Shown: positions 24,561 to 33,272, counted from the first letter of the stretch. The stretch: DNA of 64,000 bases from GCA-2861595 sp035525365 (GCA_035525365.1 DATLEK010000092.1:5865-69864), one strand, 5' to 3'. Notes: generated from the letters alone by a model not told the origin. A program made the numbers and translations.

Positions 24561-25435
24561 CCCTCCCCCACCTGAACGACGAGCAGTTGTCGGCCCACCT
24601 GGATGGTGAGGATCACGACGCGACGGGCCATCTCGGCTCCTGCGGGGAGTGCGAAGGGCGGCTGGCCAGCCTGCTCCTCGTCTCCTCTCTGGTGGGCGGC
24701 GCTGTACCCGATGCACCTGACGATGCCCGTGAAGCGGCCGTGCAAGCTGCCCGCAAGGCATGGGAGGCGGTTGATCGGAGTGAGGGCGAGAGTGACAGGG
24801 CTGAAGAGGCTGAAGTCACTTCCTTGGAGCGCAGGCGGCGGGTACCACGGTGGGTCCTTCCCATCGCCGCGGCGGCAGCCGCACTGCTCATCGCTGTACC
24901 TGTGGTGCAGACGCTCCGTGACGACGAAGGCGCCGGGCAATCGGCAGTCCCGCTCGAAGATCGGGGCGCCGCTGGTGGACCAGACGCCGAATCGACAGGA
25001 GTCGACGGTGGTGACCTTGGCGAGCAGTCGGATCCCGCCGGTCTCGCCCGGGCCATTCGTGGCGCGCTCCCCGGAGCCGCCAGCGAGGCCGCGCTCGCCG
25101 CTCCCGCACCTCCTGTCGCCGGAGGTACCACCGCCACCGGGGAGCGCGACACCTCGGGCCCCCCGACTTCGGCCGCCATGCAGGCTGAACCGTATTCGCC
25201 GAACGCCGTGACCAAAACGGGGCGGTTCGGTGAGCGACCTTGCGCCGACGTCGTGCGCACCAGCTACGGCCAGGGACTCGGGCCGCTGGTCTACACCGCC
25301 CTGGTTAGCTGGCAGGGGACACCGGCCGTGGTTCTCGCCTACCGCCTGGCCGATGCAGGAGCACCCGGTCTGGACTACCGGGTGTTGGTCATGGCACGAC
25401 AGGACTGTCGTCTTCTGGTGGGCCAGAGCCTCTGA
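24557..25435 (+). CDS. Anti-sigma factor with one transmembrane helix
   Basis: A 292-residue protein. The N-terminal region contains HLDGEDHDATGHLGSCGECEGRLASLLLV, an H-x3-C-x2-C zinc anti-sigma motif. A single membrane helix (WVLPIAAAAAALLIAVPVVQTL, about 95-116) leads to an extracytoplasmic alanine/proline-rich linker and a C-terminal domain (CADVVRTSYGQGLGPLVYTALVSWQG). It should hold the upstream sigma factor at the membrane until an envelope signal releases it. The 3' end overlaps an opposite-strand gene by 47 bases. Confidence 0.85.
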   Translation: MTLPHLNDEQLSAHLDGEDHDATGHLGSCGECEGRLASLLLVSSLVGGAVPDAPDDAREAAVQAARKAWEAVDRSEGESDRAEEAEVTSLERRRRVPRWVLPIAAAAAALLIAVPVVQTLRDDEGAGQSAVPLEDRGAAGGPDAESTGVDGGDLGEQSDPAGLARAIRGALPGAASEAALAAPAPPVAGGTTATGERDTSGPPTSAAMQAEPYSPNAVTKTGRFGERPCADVVRTSYGQGLGPLVYTALVSWQGTPAVVLAYRLADAGAPGLDYRVLVMARQDCRLLVGQSL

Positions 25436-25763
25436 AACCCTGACGCGGAGCCGCCCAGGCGAAGGAGGTCAGCGCCCCGAGCCCCGCGCCGACCCAACCT
25501 GAGGCGCTGACGAACGACCAGTCGTTCCCCGAGGAGATACGCAGAGCCCAGACCATGCCGGCGCTGACGACCAACGCGCAGGAGATCCCGAGGGCGCGGC
25601 TTCGGCAGCCGGCGGCGACCACCGCCAGCTCCCCGATCACGATGGCGAGCATGATCCCGGCCACCAGGGGAGTCACTCCCCTCAGGTCGTACTCACCGAG
25701 GATCACTGCGGCCAGCGCGCCCGCAGCGGCGGCCAACAGGACAGCGAGCGAGAGCCGCATCAC
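25389..25763 (-). CDS. Four-helix membrane protein of unknown function
   Basis: A 124-residue protein with four hydrophobic segments (LSLAVLLAAAAGALAAVIL, LVAGIMLAIVIGELAVVAAG, ISCALVVSAGMVWAL, WVGAGLGALTSFAWA). It is divergent from the following gene with a 23-base gap and tail-overlaps the anti-sigma gene. Composition supports a real integral membrane protein. No family is recognised. Confidence 0.55.
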   Translation of the reverse strand: MMRLSLAVLLAAAAGALAAVILGEYDLRGVTPLVAGIMLAIVIGELAVVAAGCRSRALGISCALVVSAGMVWALRISSGNDWSFVSASGWVGAGLGALTSFAWAAPRQGFRGSGPPEDDSPVVP

Positions 25764-25786
25764 CCCGTCGACGCTACTGTTCAGTT

Positions 25787-26134
25787 GTGCCGCAGCCGGG
25801 AGAGCCTCGTTTTCCCGCGGTCGGCGAGGGGCCCGATTGGACCGTGCAGGCGGCCGACACCGTCGAACGGCTGGTCGGAGGACTTCGCGACAAGACCGCC
25901 GTTCCCCTCACCACAGTGGCGCGGGCTCTGGTGTACGGCCTCCTGGCGGCCATCATGGCCGCTGCGACACTGGTCCTCGTCATCATCGGGGTGGTCCGCG
26001 CCGTCGACGTATATCTTCCTGGCGAGGTGTGGTCCGCGCACCTGCTCGTGGGCGGAATCTTCACCGTGCTGGGCGGGTTGTTGCTCCGCAAGGCCAGTGC
26101 CGACAGGAAGGTGACCAATGACGGACGCCAATGA
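25787..26134 (+). CDS. Small two-helix membrane protein
   Basis: A 115-residue protein. A soluble N-terminus (DWTVQAADTVERLVGGLRDKTAVPLTTVARALVYG) is followed by two helices (LLAAIMAAATLVLVIIGVVRAV and LLVGGIFTVLGGLLL). The GTG start is at 25787. It overlaps trxB by 17 bases, so it is probably co-transcribed with the thioredoxin genes. Function is unknown; similar small proteins precede trxB in other actinobacteria, from memory. Confidence 0.65.
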   Translation: MPQPGEPRFPAVGEGPDWTVQAADTVERLVGGLRDKTAVPLTTVARALVYGLLAAIMAAATLVLVIIGVVRAVDVYLPGEVWSAHLLVGGIFTVLGGLLLRKASADRKVTNDGRQ

Positions 26135-27110
26135 CATCCGAGACATCGTCGTCGTCGGTTCCGGGCCCGCCGGCCTGACCGCCGCCATCTACACGGCTCG
26201 GGCCAGCCTCCGCCCGTTGGTCATCGAGGGTGAGGCCTCGTCGAGCAGCGACCAGCCCGGCGGCCAGCTCATGCTCACCACTGAAGTGGAGAACTATCCC
26301 GGTTTCGTCGACGGCATCATGGGCCCGGAGTTGATGGGCAACTTCCGTGCCCAGGCCGCCCGCTTCGGCGCCGACTTCCTCACCGCCAAGGCCACCCGCG
26401 TCGACCTCACTTCCCGCCCGTTCGGGGTCTGGGTGGGCGAAGAGGAGTACCGAGCCCGGGCCGTCATCGTCAGTACCGGCGCCAGGGCCCTGATGCTGGA
26501 CCTGCCCAACGAGCAGCGCCTTCTCGGTCACGGTGTCTCCACCTGCGCCACCTGCGACGGCTTCTTCTTCCGGGACCAGCCCATCGCCGTGGTCGGTGGA
26601 GGAGACTCTGCCCTGGAAGAGGCCATCTTCCTCACCAAGTTCGCCAGCAAGGTCACCCTGATCCATCGGCGCAAGGAACTGCGGGCGTCCAAGATCATGC
26701 AGGAGCGCGCCTTCAAGAACGACAAGATCGAGTTCCTGTGGGACTCCACCGTGGTCGACGTGGTGGGCGAGTCCTCGGTCAAGGCCCTACGGGTCCTCAA
26801 CGTGGTCACCGAAGAGGAATCCGAGCTTCCCATGAGCGGCCTGTTCGTGGCCATCGGCCACGTGCCCAACACCGATCTGTTCAAGGGCCAGTTGGACATG
26901 GCGGACAATGGGTATCTCATCACCCAACCAGGCAGCACGCGGACCAACGTCGAGGGTGTTTTCGCCAGCGGTGATGTACAGGACCACGTGTACCGCCAGG
27001 CGGTGACGGCCGCCGGTTCGGGCTGCATGGCCGCAATCGATGCCGAGCGCTGGCTCGAGACCCAGCAGGATGCAGCCCCCAACATGGTCCAGACACCCAG
27101 GAACTGGTAA
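26118..27110 (+). CDS. trxB: Thioredoxin reductase
   Basis: A 330-residue NADPH-dependent flavoenzyme that reduces thioredoxin. FAD motif VVVGSGPAGLTAAIYTARA, redox-active CATCDG, NADPH motif VVGGGDSALEEAIFLTKFA, and the C-terminal FAD segment GVFASGDVQDHVYRQAVTAAGSGCMAA are all present. It ends 11 bases before trxA. Confidence 0.97.
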   Translation: MTDANDIRDIVVVGSGPAGLTAAIYTARASLRPLVIEGEASSSSDQPGGQLMLTTEVENYPGFVDGIMGPELMGNFRAQAARFGADFLTAKATRVDLTSRPFGVWVGEEEYRARAVIVSTGARALMLDLPNEQRLLGHGVSTCATCDGFFFRDQPIAVVGGGDSALEEAIFLTKFASKVTLIHRRKELRASKIMQERAFKNDKIEFLWDSTVVDVVGESSVKALRVLNVVTEEESELPMSGLFVAIGHVPNTDLFKGQLDMADNGYLITQPGSTRTNVEGVFASGDVQDHVYRQAVTAAGSGCMAAIDAERWLETQQDAAPNMVQTPRNW

Positions 27111-27121
27111 GGAGACTTTTC

Positions 27122-27448
27122 GTGAGCGCCAACATCGCAACCCTGACCGATGCCACCTTCGATGAACAGATCGCCAGCGGCGATGAGCCCGTACTGGTGG
27201 ACTTCTGGGCGGAATGGTGCGGGCCCTGCAAGGCCATCACTCCCATTCTGGAGGAGATCGCCGGCGAGCGGGCGGGCAAGATCCGCATCGCCAAGGTCGA
27301 CGTGGACGCCAACCTCGAGATCGCCCGCCGGTTCGAGGTGATGAGCATCCCGACGCTCATCCTGTTCAAGGACGGCGCGCCGCAGCTGAGGCTCGTGGGT
27401 GCCAAGGGCAAGGGGCAACTGCTCCAGGAGATCGACGCATTCCTGTAG
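27122..27448 (+). CDS. trxA: Thioredoxin
   Basis: A 108-residue thioredoxin with the WAEWCGPCK active site and the cis-proline region MSIPTLILFKDG. The start is GTG behind AAGGAG. Together with trxB it forms the disulfide-reducing system. Its last codons contain AGGAG (27426-27430), which may serve as the ribosome-binding site of the overlapping next gene. Confidence 0.97.
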   Translation: MSANIATLTDATFDEQIASGDEPVLVDFWAEWCGPCKAITPILEEIAGERAGKIRIAKVDVDANLEIARRFEVMSIPTLILFKDGAPQLRLVGAKGKGQLLQEIDAFL

Positions 27449-28449
27449 CAAACCGGCCTGGCCCCCTACCCCTCCGCCAGGGCGATTGTGGCAAAGCGGT
27501 CCGGGACCTCCAGCAGCGCCTGGCCCGGCTCGGCTGTCCCACTGCCGGCCATGAGATCTGCGGAGACGTCTTCCAGGAAAGTACCGCTCTGGCCGTCAAG
27601 TCGTTCCAGGAGGCACGCGGATTGCGGGTCGACGGAGTCTGCGGACCCCAGACGTGGGCGGCGCTAGTCGAAGCCGGCTACCGGTTGGGCAACCGCCTGC
27701 TGTACCTCCGCGAGCCGATGTTGCGGGGTGACGACGTAGCCCTCCTTCAGCGCCGCCTCGGAGGTCTTGGCTTCGACGCCGGCCGGGTCGACGCCATTTT
27801 CGGTCCACGGACCAAGAGCGCCGTCGACGAGTTCCAGCGCAACGCCGGCCTCACCGTCGATGGTGTGTGTGGTCCTGCCACCTTGTCGATGCTCGACCGT
27901 CTGGGCCCTGGCGGAGCCCAGCGGGAGCCGGTGGCCGTCGTTCGCGAGTTGGAACTGCTCCGGCACGCCCCGCGCACCCTTCACGGCCGCCGCATAGCGG
28001 TCGGTGACGCCGGCGGCCTCCACGCCGCCGCCGCCGCCGCTGCCCGAGCGTTGGCGACTGCCGGCGCTGAGGTCGTGGTCGTCCAACACCCGGACCAGTC
28101 CGAACAAGCGGCTGAGGCCAATGCCGCTCTAGTCGACGTCTACGTCGGTCTTCGCCTCGATATCGATGCGCTCGGGTGCACGAGCGCCTATTACGCCGGC
28201 CACGAATACGTGTCGCCCGCCGGCCGGGGCCTGGCTCTCCTTGTGCAGGCCATTCTTCCGGAGACCCTTGGCATTGCCGATACGGGGGTCAGAGGTATGG
28301 CCCTTCCCGTCCTGAGGGAGACGCGGATGCCCGCCGTCGTCTGTGAGATGGGGCCGCCATCCACTGTGGTCGCCAGAACCGCGGAACTGGCCGACGGCTT
28401 GGCCCGCGCCCTCAGTGCCTGGGCCACTGCCCCGTTCGTGGAAGCCTGA
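27439..28449 (+). CDS. cwlM: CwlM-like peptidoglycan-binding N-acetylmuramoyl-L-alanine amidase
   Basis: About 336 residues. Two N-terminal peptidoglycan-binding repeats (LRQGDCGKAVRDLQQRLARLG with VKSFQEARGLRVDGVCGPQTWAAL, and LRGDDVALLQRRLGGLGFDAGRVDAIFGPRTKSAVDEFQ) precede an Amidase_3-like domain. That domain keeps AYYAGHEYVSP and VCEMG, but the first zinc histidine region reads VGDAGG, so catalysis may be lost. In mycobacteria CwlM regulates MurA rather than cutting wall. No ATG, GTG or TTG start exists after the trxA stop in this frame. The best candidate is ATT 27439, 8 bases after AGGAG, overlapping trxA by 10 bases. Confidence 0.85.
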   Translation: MPVANRPGPLPLRQGDCGKAVRDLQQRLARLGCPTAGHEICGDVFQESTALAVKSFQEARGLRVDGVCGPQTWAALVEAGYRLGNRLLYLREPMLRGDDVALLQRRLGGLGFDAGRVDAIFGPRTKSAVDEFQRNAGLTVDGVCGPATLSMLDRLGPGGAQREPVAVVRELELLRHAPRTLHGRRIAVGDAGGLHAAAAAAARALATAGAEVVVVQHPDQSEQAAEANAALVDVYVGLRLDIDALGCTSAYYAGHEYVSPAGRGLALLVQAILPETLGIADTGVRGMALPVLRETRMPAVVCEMGPPSTVVARTAELADGLARALSAWATAPFVEA

Positions 28450-28467
28450 CCTCCAGCTGTACACAGG

Positions 28468-28489
28468 CTCATCCCCACCTGTGGATGAG
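28468..28489. terminator. Possible bidirectional terminator between cwlM and parB
   Basis: The arms CTCATCC (28468-28474) and GGATGAG (28483-28489) are fully complementary around an 8-base loop. The hairpin lies between two convergent genes. No T-tract is present. The right half also resembles a DnaA box (TGTGGATGA, 8 of 9 to the reverse consensus), so the assignment is tentative. Confidence 0.35.
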
Positions 28490-28538
28490 AGTCAGAGGCC
28501 TCATTCTCGACCGTTTCACGCCTGGCAGGGTGGCGCAG

Positions 28539-29456
28539 CTATGGCTTGGGCTGAGGCTCTGTCATCACCCGGTAGATCCGCTCGAGGTCCTCCAGTGACC
28601 CGAACTCGATGACCACTCGACCCTTTTTCGTCCCCATCTCCACCTTCACCCGCGTGTCGAGGTGGTTCGACAGGAGCTCTTCGAGCTCCAACAGGCCAGG
28701 AGGTCGGAGGCGTCGAGCGGCTTTGGCCGGTGGCGTACCGGTCCCCCCCGGCTCCTGGTCTTCCCCGGCCCGGTTCCGGGCCCGCACCGCCTCCTCCACC
28801 GCCCGGACGGAGAGCCCGTTGGTGACAGCCCTCTTGGCCAGGGCTTCCTGGAGGGCCCGATCAGGTGTGCCCAGCAGCGCCCGAGCGTGGCCCTCGGCCA
28901 GCTGGCCCTCGGCCACCAGGCGCTGGATCGCCGGCGGGAGTTGAAAGAGGCGCAGGGTGTTGGTGACCGCGGCCCGGCTCTTGCCCACTCGTCGGGCCAA
29001 CTCGTCGTGGGTGAGGTGGAAATCCTCTATGAGCTGGTTGAATGCCGCTGCCTCTTCCAGTGGGTTGAGGTCCTGGCGATGGAGGTTCTCCACCAGCGCC
29101 TGCTCCAGGCTGGCATCGTCGCCCACCTCTTTGACCAACGCCGGCATGGTCTGTAGGCCGGCCCGTTTGGCCGCACGCCACCGCCGCTCGCCGGCGATCA
29201 GCTCGTAAATGCCGTTCTGAGCTCCCGGACGAACCAGTACCGGCTGAAGTACTCCCAACTCACGGATGGACGCGGTCAGCGAGGCCAGCCGCTCCTCCTC
29301 GAAGTGGCGCCGTGGCTGGAAGGAACTGGCAACTATGCTCGATATCGGCACCTCCACCAGCGCCGATCCACGCTCCCCCCTGGCCGATCCCCCTTCGGCC
29401 GATCCGGGAGGGATCAGTGCCGAGAGACCCTTACCTAACCCGCTGCGGCGCGCCAC
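28539..29456 (-). CDS. parB: Chromosome-partitioning protein ParB
   Basis: A 305-residue CTPase that loads at parS and spreads to organise the origin. GLGKGLSALIP opens the protein. The CTP-binding ParB/Srx motifs LVRPGAQNGIYELIAGERRWRAAKRAGL and ALVENLHRQDLNPLEEAAAFNQL follow. An HTH (THDELARRVGKSRAAVTNTLRLFQLP) and a C-terminal dimerisation segment complete it. The GTG start overlaps the 3' end of parA by 26 bases. parS-like sites lie near parA. Confidence 0.96.
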   Translation of the reverse strand: MARRSGLGKGLSALIPPGSAEGGSARGERGSALVEVPISSIVASSFQPRRHFEEERLASLTASIRELGVLQPVLVRPGAQNGIYELIAGERRWRAAKRAGLQTMPALVKEVGDDASLEQALVENLHRQDLNPLEEAAAFNQLIEDFHLTHDELARRVGKSRAAVTNTLRLFQLPPAIQRLVAEGQLAEGHARALLGTPDRALQEALAKRAVTNGLSVRAVEEAVRARNRAGEDQEPGGTGTPPAKAARRLRPPGLLELEELLSNHLDTRVKVEMGTKKGRVVIEFGSLEDLERIYRVMTEPQPKP

Positions 29457-30744
29457 CGCTCACCTCCTTGGCCAGTTCCCGATAGGCAATGGCGCCGCGG
29501 GAAGTCGGGTCGAACACAACGATCGGCTGGCCGAAGGACGGGGCCTCTGACAGTCGGACGGTACGGGGAACGATGTTGCGGCAGACCTTGGTACCGAAGT
29601 GTGTTCGTACCTCAGTTGCCACCTGGTCCGAAAGCTTCGTCCGAGCGTCGTACATGGTCAAGATGATGGTGGTCATCTCCAGCCGCGGATTGAGGTTCGT
29701 CTGCACCAGGCCGACGTTGCGGAGGAGCTGTCCCAGACCCTCCAGGGCGTAGTACTCGCACTGGATCGGTACCACGACCTCGGTAGCTGCGGCCAGCCCA
29801 TTGACCGTGATCAGGCCGAGGGACGGGGGGCAGTCGATGAGGAAGAAGTCGAAATCGTCTATTACCTGCTCGATGGCCCGTCGGAGTTTCAACTCCCGAC
29901 TGAAGGCGGGGACCAGCTCTATCTCAGCACCGGCGAGGTCGATTGTCGCCGGGCAGACGAAGAGGTTGCGGACGCTGGTCGGCTCGATGCAGTCATCCAG
30001 AGGGATGTCTCGGAGCAGGACATCGTAGATCGACGTCTCGAGGTTGCGGGGGTTGATGCCCAATCCAGTGGTGGCGTTTCCCTGCGGGTCGAGGTCCACC
30101 ACGAGAACCCGGTAGCTCATCTCAGCCAGCGCCGCCCCAAGGTTGACGGCCGTGGTTGTCTTGCCCACACCTCCCTTCTGATTGGCAATGGCCATGATCC
30201 TGGGAAGATCTGGCGGTGGAGGCCGCGAGGGCCGAGCCGGCGTGACCGGTTCCTCCAGCCCCTCCTGGGGTGCCAGTGCCTGGCGAAGTTGGGCCACTTG
30301 GGCGTCAGGTTCCGGAGGAGTGGATAACGCCGGGGTGGCCAGCTCCGGCTCGACGACATCAGGAATGGAGGTAGCCGGCCAACTGGGCGGCGCTGGCGCC
30401 TGGTCTGTCTGTCGTTCCACGTGCAACATGTTTGAATCAGCCAACGGTTGCAGAGATACGCCTGTGCCCGACCCTGTATCAGCTTCAAGCATACTTTCGC
30501 CGGCGGGGCCGGTGAGCGGTGCAGCGGCGTCCGGCAACGTCTCGTCCACAACATGATCCCTGCCCAGATTTTTTCTTGGTTCCATTATCGGATCGGTCTG
30601 GGTTGCATCCCGCTCCACGACAGCTGCGGGTTCAGCCGGCGGCTCAGATAGCAGATCCGGCTGCCGATCCGTGACCAAGGCGTCGGCCCGTAGACGGTCG
30701 AAGATGGCCCGGCCACGCTCGCCCAGTTCCTCGTCCGCTGTCAC
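29431..30744 (-). CDS. parA: Chromosome-partitioning ATPase ParA with a long N-terminal extension
   Basis: A 437-residue protein. The ParA/Soj core begins near residue 181 with deviant Walker A ANQKGGVGKTTTAVNLG, then VVDLDPQGNATTGLG, FFLIDCPPSLGLIT and the C-terminal RTVRLSEAPSFGQPI. The first 180 or so residues are acidic, proline/alanine-rich and predicted disordered, unlike the roughly 250-residue minimal Soj. The GTG start at 30744 is the longest reasonable choice, and internal starts are possible. One parS-like sequence lies within the extension's coding region. The 3' end overlaps parB. Confidence 0.93.
   Translation of the reverse strand: MTADEELGERGRAIFDRLRADALVTDRQPDLLSEPPAEPAAVVERDATQTDPIMEPRKNLGRDHVVDETLPDAAAPLTGPAGESMLEADTGSGTGVSLQPLADSNMLHVERQTDQAPAPPSWPATSIPDVVEPELATPALSTPPEPDAQVAQLRQALAPQEGLEEPVTPARPSRPPPPDLPRIMAIANQKGGVGKTTTAVNLGAALAEMSYRVLVVDLDPQGNATTGLGINPRNLETSIYDVLLRDIPLDDCIEPTSVRNLFVCPATIDLAGAEIELVPAFSRELKLRRAIEQVIDDFDFFLIDCPPSLGLITVNGLAAATEVVVPIQCEYYALEGLGQLLRNVGLVQTNLNPRLEMTTIILTMYDARTKLSDQVATEVRTHFGTKVCRNIVPRTVRLSEAPSFGQPIVVFDPTSRGAIAYRELAKEVSGGAPQRVR
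30414..30427. promoter_or_regulatory. parS-like site inside parA
   Basis: GTTCCACGTGCAAC is a near-palindrome with the CACGTG core of parS (consensus GTTTCACGTGAAAC). The left half is close to the consensus and the right half has one break in symmetry. It lies in the coding region for the ParA N-terminal extension, the expected location for centromere sites near parAB. Confidence 0.5.
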
Positions 30745-30806
30745 CTGTGCACCCTTGCACGCCTCAGCGCCTAGGTCAAGGACCTACCCCGATGCACGAC
30801 CTGAAT

Positions 30807-30820
30807 GATCCACGTGGAAC
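30807..30820. promoter_or_regulatory. parS-like site upstream of parA
   Basis: GATCCACGTGGAAC has a perfect CCACGTGG centre and is one base from the symmetric GTTCCACGTGGAAC. It sits in the 105-base gap between rsmG and parA, about 3.5 kb from dnaA. ParB binding here could also regulate the parAB operon. Confidence 0.6.
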
Positions 30821-30849
30821 AATCACCCTTGAAACAGCGTGAGGCGACC

Positions 30850-31470
30850 TCAGGACGAGAAGAGAGGCCGTTTCTCGGGGATCCCCGCCCGTCTGGGGAA
30901 CTCCTCCGGGCAGAGGGTCTCCTGCCGCAGCACCTGGAACCGACAGAAGGCTTGTTCGAAGCGGCCCGCCGGTCGAAGCCCAAGGGGCTCGAGCCTAGAG
31001 GCCGGCCAGCGAGAGCCGCCCTCCTCGGGTGGCTCGGACACGATCAGGCGTCCACCCACCTCGAGCAGTGGGGCGGCACATTCGGCCGTCACCGCTGGTG
31101 CACCGAAACTTCGGGCCACCACCAGGTTCGCCCTGGCCCGCCAGTCCGGGTCCCGTCCTGCTTCCTCGGCCCGGGCCCGCGCCACCACTACGTGCGATGC
31201 AACACCCAGATCGATCGTTGCCTGAGCCAGGAACAACGTCCGTCGCTCACTGCTGTCGAGGAGCACGATCGGGACCGACGGCCAGGCCAGCGCCAAAACC
31301 AGTCCAGGGAGGCCCGCCCCGCTGCCAAGGTCAATCACCCTACTGGGCATTTCCGAACCCACTGCCTGCAGGAAGCCCTTCGCGTGCTCGATGTGACCTT
31401 CCACCGGGCCCGGGCCCAGGAATCCCAAAGTCCGGGCCTCCTCAAGGACGGCCTCGAGGCACAGTGGCAC
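30850..31470 (-). CDS. rsmG: 16S rRNA (guanine-N7) methyltransferase RsmG
   Basis: A 206-residue enzyme methylating G527 of 16S rRNA. SAM motif VIDLGSGAGLPGLVLALAWP, then VLLDSSERRTLFLAQATIDLG, VVVARARAEE and VVARSFGAPAVTAECAAPLLEVGGRL are characteristic. The start is GTG at 31470, 9 bases after the jag stop. This rsmG-parA-parB order is widely conserved. Confidence 0.95.
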   Translation of the reverse strand: MPLCLEAVLEEARTLGFLGPGPVEGHIEHAKGFLQAVGSEMPSRVIDLGSGAGLPGLVLALAWPSVPIVLLDSSERRTLFLAQATIDLGVASHVVVARARAEEAGRDPDWRARANLVVARSFGAPAVTAECAAPLLEVGGRLIVSEPPEEGGSRWPASRLEPLGLRPAGRFEQAFCRFQVLRQETLCPEEFPRRAGIPEKRPLFSS

Positions 31471-31479
31471 CTTGGGGGG

Positions 31480-32322
31480 CTACGCCGGTTCGATGACGAC
31501 GCGCCGGCGGGGTTCCTCGCCCTCCGATGCCGTCATCACGCCCTCAATGGTGTTGACCGTGTCATGAACGACCTTGCGATCAGCGGGCTGCATCGGCTCG
31601 AGGATCTTGCGCTGACCTGTCTCAACGACCTGGCTGGCGATCTGGCGGGTGAAGCGTTCCAGCGCGGAGCGCCGTTTTTCCCTGTATCCACCGACATCGA
31701 CCATGATGCGCCCGTTGCGGCTGCCCGTACTGCGCTGTACCGCGGTACGGGTGAGATCCTGGACGGCGGCGAGGGTGGCGCCATTGGGCCCTATGAGTAG
31801 ACCCAGTTGGTCCCCGAGCACAGCCACCTCGACCGTGTTCTCATCGATCTCCCGTACCTCAACCTTGTCGGATGCACCACCGATCGCCGCTACAAGGCCC
31901 CCGAGGAACGCAGAGGCCGCCTCGGCCTGCTGCGTCAGTGTCACATCGTTGTCCATCTCTCCTCCTTGGCGTCGGCCCGATGGCGCATGGGCCTTGCGGG
32001 GGTGTTGGTTTCGGGGCTGTGGCAACGGTCTAGCCGCCGGCTTAGCTGGTGAAACAGGCGAAGGAGTCTCGCTCGACGCCGCAGAAGACGCTTCTGCCCC
32101 GCTGGGACGGCGACGCTGTTGACGACGGTCGTCCTTGGCCGGCGGACTGTTCGGACGGACCCGCGCCCGGACCCGCGCCTCGGACCGTACCCGGCCGAAC
32201 AAGCCAAGCTTGGGCTCCTCGATTATCTCGAACTCGGCATCCAGTTCGTCCACCCCAAGCTGGTCGAGAGCGGCATCCTGTGCTTCCTCGAGGGTGCGTC
32301 CCGTCGTCTCAACCCACTCCAT
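31480..32322 (-). CDS. jag: Jag/KhpB RNA-binding protein
   Basis: A 280-residue protein. The Jag N-terminal domain (MEWVETTGRTLEEAQDAALDQLGVDELDAEFEIIEEPKLGLFGR) is followed by a basic, proline-rich linker (residues 55-120). A KH domain (LGDQLGLLIGPNGATLAAVQDLTRTAVQR) and an R3H domain (RFTRQIASQVVETGQRKILEPMQPADRKVVHDTV) complete it. Homologues bind RNA and influence cell-wall growth. The ATG overlaps the yidC stop by one base. Confidence 0.94.
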   Translation of the reverse strand: MEWVETTGRTLEEAQDAALDQLGVDELDAEFEIIEEPKLGLFGRVRSEARVRARVRPNSPPAKDDRRQQRRRPSGAEASSAASSETPSPVSPAKPAARPLPQPRNQHPRKAHAPSGRRQGGEMDNDVTLTQQAEAASAFLGGLVAAIGGASDKVEVREIDENTVEVAVLGDQLGLLIGPNGATLAAVQDLTRTAVQRSTGSRNGRIMVDVGGYREKRRSALERFTRQIASQVVETGQRKILEPMQPADRKVVHDTVNTIEGVMTASEGEEPRRRVVIEPA

Positions 32323-33272
32323 CAGCGACCTTTCTTTGCTCGACGCTTGGACCGCTGCTTGTTCCTGTTGGCGTTCCTGGCGGGCGTGGCCGAACCCTTC
32401 GGGTTCGTCGCCCTTCCGTTGGCTTGGCCGGGCTTGGCCTTCGGAGAGATCTCCTTTGGCTTGGCCTCGGGCGCCTTGGCGCCCTTCTGCTTGGCCCGCT
32501 TGACCTCGGTGGCCTTGGCCTCGATGTCCTTCACATGCCGCTCAGCATGGGCCTTGAGCGTAGGATCGAAGCGGTACATCGCTCCGGTCTGGCATATCCG
32601 GAACAGGGCAGAGACGAGGAAATAGATGTTCACGCCGGCAGGGATCGACAAGGAGATGAGGCCGAAGAACCCGGGCATGACCTTTAGGAGAATCTGCTGC
32701 TGAGGGTTGCTGGTCTGGGTGTTGCGGGCCATCGTCTGGCGTGTCTGGTAGTACTGCGTCAGCACTACAAGCGCAACGACGACGAAGAATGGGATAGCCG
32801 CCAGGAAGGATCCGTGGCCCTCGCTGGCACTCTTGGCCAGATCGACGCCGAACGACATCATCTTACCGCCTGACTCACGGAGCGCCTGGTACAGGTCGGT
32901 TCCTTTGTCGAGGTACTTGGGGTCCGGGATCCCCTTCGTCGTTTTGGTCAGACCGCTTATAACGTGGTACATCACGAAGAAGACCGGCAGCTGCAGAAGC
33001 ATGGGCAGGCAGCCGGCGGCCGGGTTGATCTTGTGCTCCTTGTAGAGGTTGGTCATCTCCTCGCCAAGCTTCTGGCGGTCCCCTTTGTGCTGCTGCTGGA
33101 GCCGTTTCATTTCCGGCTGCATCTTCTGCATGGCGAGCATGCCCCGGGTGCCCTTCAAGGTCAGCGGCGACAGCACCAACATGACCATTATCGTCAATAG
33201 GGCGATGGCCACGACGTAGTTGGGGATGATGCTGTAGAAGAATGCCAGTACGCCTGCCAGGAACTGGAACAT
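32322..33272 (-). CDS. yidC: Membrane protein insertase YidC
   Basis: A 316-residue Gram-positive-type YidC/Oxa1 insertase. The first helix (FQFLAGVLAFFYSIIPNYVVAIALLTIMVMLVLSPLT), the cytoplasmic hairpin (MQKMQPEMKRLQQQHKGDRQKLGEEMTNLYKEHKINPAAGCLPMLLQLPVF) and three later helices are clear. The lysine/arginine-rich C-terminal tail suits ribosome contact. The ATG 33272 shares one base with the yidD stop and replaces a longer start at 33353. Confidence 0.96.
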   Translation of the reverse strand: MFQFLAGVLAFFYSIIPNYVVAIALLTIMVMLVLSPLTLKGTRGMLAMQKMQPEMKRLQQQHKGDRQKLGEEMTNLYKEHKINPAAGCLPMLLQLPVFFVMYHVISGLTKTTKGIPDPKYLDKGTDLYQALRESGGKMMSFGVDLAKSASEGHGSFLAAIPFFVVVALVVLTQYYQTRQTMARNTQTSNPQQQILLKVMPGFFGLISLSIPAGVNIYFLVSALFRICQTGAMYRFDPTLKAHAERHVKDIEAKATEVKRAKQKGAKAPEAKPKEISPKAKPGQANGRATNPKGSATPARNANRNKQRSKRRAKKGR

